This document shows, piece by piece, positions 14,280-16,139 of a DNA stretch of 16,139 bases. Positions within the stretch are counted from its first letter, which is position 1. The number at the start of each line of letters is the position of its first letter. The position numbers and the translations under genes are program-made. The stretch covers positions 1 to 16,139 of the forward strand of contig JAETQR010000058.1 in the NCBI GenBank assembly GCA_021770615.1. The letters are read 5' to 3'. A model generated the notes under the pieces. It was not told where the DNA came from. It worked only from the letters and a program-made list of their open reading frames with translations, and ran no database searches. Origin of the DNA: Lachnospiraceae bacterium. GTDB taxonomy: Bacteria; Bacillota_A; Clostridia; Lachnospirales; Lachnospiraceae.

Positions 14280-15757
14280 ACATGTCCTCCTTCCGTCTGA
14301 AACCCACATTCCTGCATGAGTTTCTGAAATTCCTCTTCCTGCACAATCTCCGGGACAGCCCGCAGGGACTCTTCTATGGTCTTCGCACAAATCTCCCTGT
14401 CTACATTCGCATCCCGGCACTGTACTTTTATATACAGAATCCGAAGCTCGATAGACCCCGGAAATTCTTCGATCCCTCTGCGTAAAACTTCCTGTGCCTG
14501 TTCTGATCTGTGCTCTTTACAAAGCAGCTCCGGCAGCTTTTTATAAATCTCTGCTCTGAACGCCTCTGTCTCCTCTTCCTGAAGCTGGAGTTCGTACATT
14601 TCTATCGCGGATAGTGTCTGCCCGATTTTTTCATAGGCCATAGCCATACAGCCGGCGATCTCCGTCAGATCCTCTGGCAGCCCAAGTTTCAGATAGCGCT
14701 CTCCCAGTTCCGACAGCGCACGCATATCCTCCTCCGATTCCAGGCAGCTATACCCCCTGATAAGACATCGGTAATAGGGGCCATCCTCCTTCCCGGACAA
14801 CCGTGCGCCTGCATCCCCCAGAGCCTCCCTCAGCTTTTTCTCCGGCACATGTCCGCCTGACAGATGCTCTGAGATCACAGCCATATCCTCCGCAAGTTTA
14901 TAATTTTCCACGCCCTGAAAATACTGTCTGCTTTTTTCATAATCCTTTACCTGCAAAAAATACAGCGCCCCCAGTTCTAGCTTATATTGATCCTCTTCAC
15001 TAAGGCTATTGTCATTTTCCGATGATTTTTCTTCCTTTTGCCCTGATACCTGCCGCTGTCCGCCGTGACCGGAAGAAGTTTTTTGCTTTGCTTTATCTTC
15101 CGGCGGGCCGCCGACCCAGGCCAAAATAATGGCTGCTGCCAGCCCCGGGATCAGGATCCTGCCCAGCCTGGGCTTTTTCTCTTTTACAGGTTTATATTGT
15201 GGGATAAATTTGTGAACCTCTGAAACCTTTTGAAATGATTTCCCCGAATGTTCATTCAGACATCTTGAAATGATTTTCCGGAGTTTCATAATCTCTCTGT
15301 TGTTAAGCTGCGGCTCCGGTTCCGACTCTGACAAAAAATATTGAAATGTTCTTCCAAGGCCGTAAATGTCCAGCGCTATACTTGCCTTCTGATAATACGC
15401 CTCATCTGCAGGCAGAAAATGTTCCCTTACAGTTCTACTCTGCATCCGTTTTAGTTCCATCTCATTGGAGGACGCTCCAAGATCCAGAAAATATAGTTTC
15501 CCTTCCTCCGTCACGATAATACTGTAAGGGTTCACGTACTGATAGCAGGGATGTCCACGACATTTGTGGAATTGCTCAAGCTGCCTGGCCATATCATGCA
15601 TCCATGCAAATAAAGTTTCTTTTGCTATCCGCGGATGATATTTCAACCACCTTAATAGTGGACTGCCCTTCACATACTCGGAACTGACATAACAGACCCT
15701 GTTATGCTCAATCAGACGCAACACATCATATCCTTCTCTGGACGACAAACACATCAC
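14264..15757 (-). CDS. pseudokinase-like / single membrane helix / TPR-like protein
   Basis: 497 residues. Residues 1-190 look like the C-lobe of a protein kinase: a hinge-like VCYVSSEYVKG (21-31), helix E, a degenerate catalytic loop YQYVNPYS (72-79), a retained DLG (92-94) and DIYGLG (130-135, helix F). In the loop HRD is YQY, the Lys is Asn and the Asn is Ser. The N-lobe with its glycine loop and Lys is missing, so no kinase activity is expected. A helix (about 199-216) leads to a polar linker and an outside helical TPR-like region (about 255-480). The topology resembles EssB/YukC of type VII secretion, but no other such gene is present. The start is GTG followed by ATG; a TGA lies two codons upstream, and no clear Shine-Dalgarno is at normal spacing. 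Confidence 0.68.
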   Translation of the reverse strand: MMCLSSREGYDVLRLIEHNRVCYVSSEYVKGSPLLRWLKYHPRIAKETLFAWMHDMARQLEQFHKCRGHPCYQYVNPYSIIVTEEGKLYFLDLGASSNEMELKRMQSRTVREHFLPADEAYYQKASIALDIYGLGRTFQYFLSESEPEPQLNNREIMKLRKIISRCLNEHSGKSFQKVSEVHKFIPQYKPVKEKKPRLGRILIPGLAAAIILAWVGGPPEDKAKQKTSSGHGGQRQVSGQKEEKSSENDNSLSEEDQYKLELGALYFLQVKDYEKSRQYFQGVENYKLAEDMAVISEHLSGGHVPEKKLREALGDAGARLSGKEDGPYYRCLIRGYSCLESEEDMRALSELGERYLKLGLPEDLTEIAGCMAMAYEKIGQTLSAIEMYELQLQEEETEAFRAEIYKKLPELLCKEHRSEQAQEVLRRGIEEFPGSIELRILYIKVQCRDANVDREICAKTIEESLRAVPEIVQEEEFQKLMQECGFQTEGGHVWVIQ

Positions 15758-15913
15758 CTCTCATCGTTGACTTTTCATTTTCTATGCGGCCTTTCGAAAA
15801 TGCACGATCCTCATCTGCCGCACAACAATATTAAAACAATTTTTATAGGATAATAAAACGAATTCCATGAATAACAGAATAAAAAGATTTTTAAGAATCG
15901 TTGAATGGTATTT

Positions 15914-15942
15914 ATATTACAAGATTGCTGATGAAAATGCAA
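15914..15942 (-). promoter_or_regulatory. promoter of the pseudokinase/Ig operon
   Basis: On the minus strand TTGCAT (15942-15937) and TAATAT (15919-15914) are 17 nt apart, with TG just before the -10 region. The transcript would start near 15907, leaving a leader of about 150 nt before the GTG at 15757. Confidence 0.65.
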
Positions 15943-15991
15943 GAGGTTTTTAATAAAAATTTAATTACAAAAATTTCATCATAACATTCTG

Positions 15992-16026
15992 TATAAAAAA
16001 CAAAGGCGCCCAAAACAGGCGCCCCT
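15992..16026 (-). terminator. Rho-independent terminator, minus strand
   Basis: GGCGCC at 16018-16023 and 16005-16010 form a 6-bp all-GC stem with a 7-nt loop, extendable by G-U pairs. On the minus strand it is followed by TTTGTTTTTTATAC. It ends a transcript from a gene right of the window and insulates the operon promoter. Confidence 0.75.
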
Positions 16027-16139
16027 GAGTTCCGAAGTTAATCTTCTCCGAAAAGTCCAGTATCCCTTGTGGTTACTGGAAAAATTTTGTCAATATTTTG
16101 TATTTTATATATGGCTTTTTATGTCTTTCTACGGTATAA

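Larger units (their letters stand above)
15758..16139. other. intergenic region without a convincing gene
   Basis: AT-rich sequence upstream of the pseudokinase operon. It contains its promoter (15914-15942), a leader of about 150 nt with a TGCGGC/GCCGCA stem, and, further right, a terminator for something transcribed leftwards from beyond the window. Two short minus-strand frames end here, at 16073 and 16036-16038. The second reads IFPVTTRDTGLFGED. Neither has a start codon within the window, so I do not call a gene. Confidence 0.5.

Noticed and set aside
14280..14420. Upstream extension of the Ig-module gene by 47 codons
   Set aside because: It overlaps the preceding gene's coding region, is Cys/Gly rich, and would bury the signal peptide; the ATG at 14279 has AAGGAGG.
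16036..16113. Short minus-strand frame ending IFPVTTRDTGLFGED
   Set aside because: It has no start codon after the upstream TAA, and another frame through the same DNA is equally open; too short to support.

Overview
The window looks like chromosomal DNA from a Gram-positive gut-type clostridium, most likely Lachnospiraceae. The reasons are: strong AGGAGG-type ribosome binding sites, sigma-A promoters, a clostridial-style tRNA-Gln, a DUF4317 protein, a GH13 amylosucrase-like enzyme and MATE/MerR and MarR modules. This assignment is inference from protein style; no search was run.

Layout. (1) 1-173 is an edge region with a good minus-strand promoter and a perfect 11-bp hairpin. (2) 174-2120 is a minus-strand operon behind its own promoter. 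It holds a small zinc-ribbon protein, a membrane-anchored alpha/beta hydrolase fused to a rhodanese domain, and a half-length DUF4317 protein. (3) 2183-3143 is a decayed stretch: an XRE regulator whose 3' end overlaps a broken gene. In that gene a membrane-anchor segment and a CxxC zinc-knuckle domain share one frame but are separated by a TGA. (4) 3182-4320 is an AT-rich tyrosine-recombinase relic with a lost 5' end, an internal deletion and a one-base insertion, followed by a hairpin and direct repeats. It points at the 3' end of a tRNA pair (Gln-CTG, Pro-CGG; minus strand) with promoter and terminator. (5) 4706-6960 holds a MATE efflux gene and a divergent MerR/GyrI-like regulator. The MATE promoter has the 19-bp spacer and dyad typical of MerR control. 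(6) 7028-9043 encodes a cytoplasmic amylosucrase-type GH13 enzyme with an unusual basic tail. (7) 9192-12465 is a MarR - iron alcohol dehydrogenase - aldehyde dehydrogenase operon with a perfect 18-bp operator palindrome. (8) 12471-15757 is a two-gene minus-strand operon. The first gene encodes a degenerate kinase C-lobe joined through one membrane helix to an outside TPR-like region. The second, overlapping gene encodes a surface protein of Ig-like modules anchored by a C-terminal helix. (9) 15758-16139 is non-coding as far as I can see, with the promoter of that operon and a terminator.

How the parts work together. The MATE/MerR pair is a drug-sensing efflux module. The MarR operon is probably an aldehyde/alcohol response unit. 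The amylosucrase would use intracellular sucrose to build or extend alpha-glucan. The pseudokinase/Ig operon is the best candidate for an undescribed envelope system: all catalytic-loop residues of the kinase fold are replaced, the N-lobe is absent, and its topology resembles EssB/YukC of type VII secretion, but no other type VII gene is in view.
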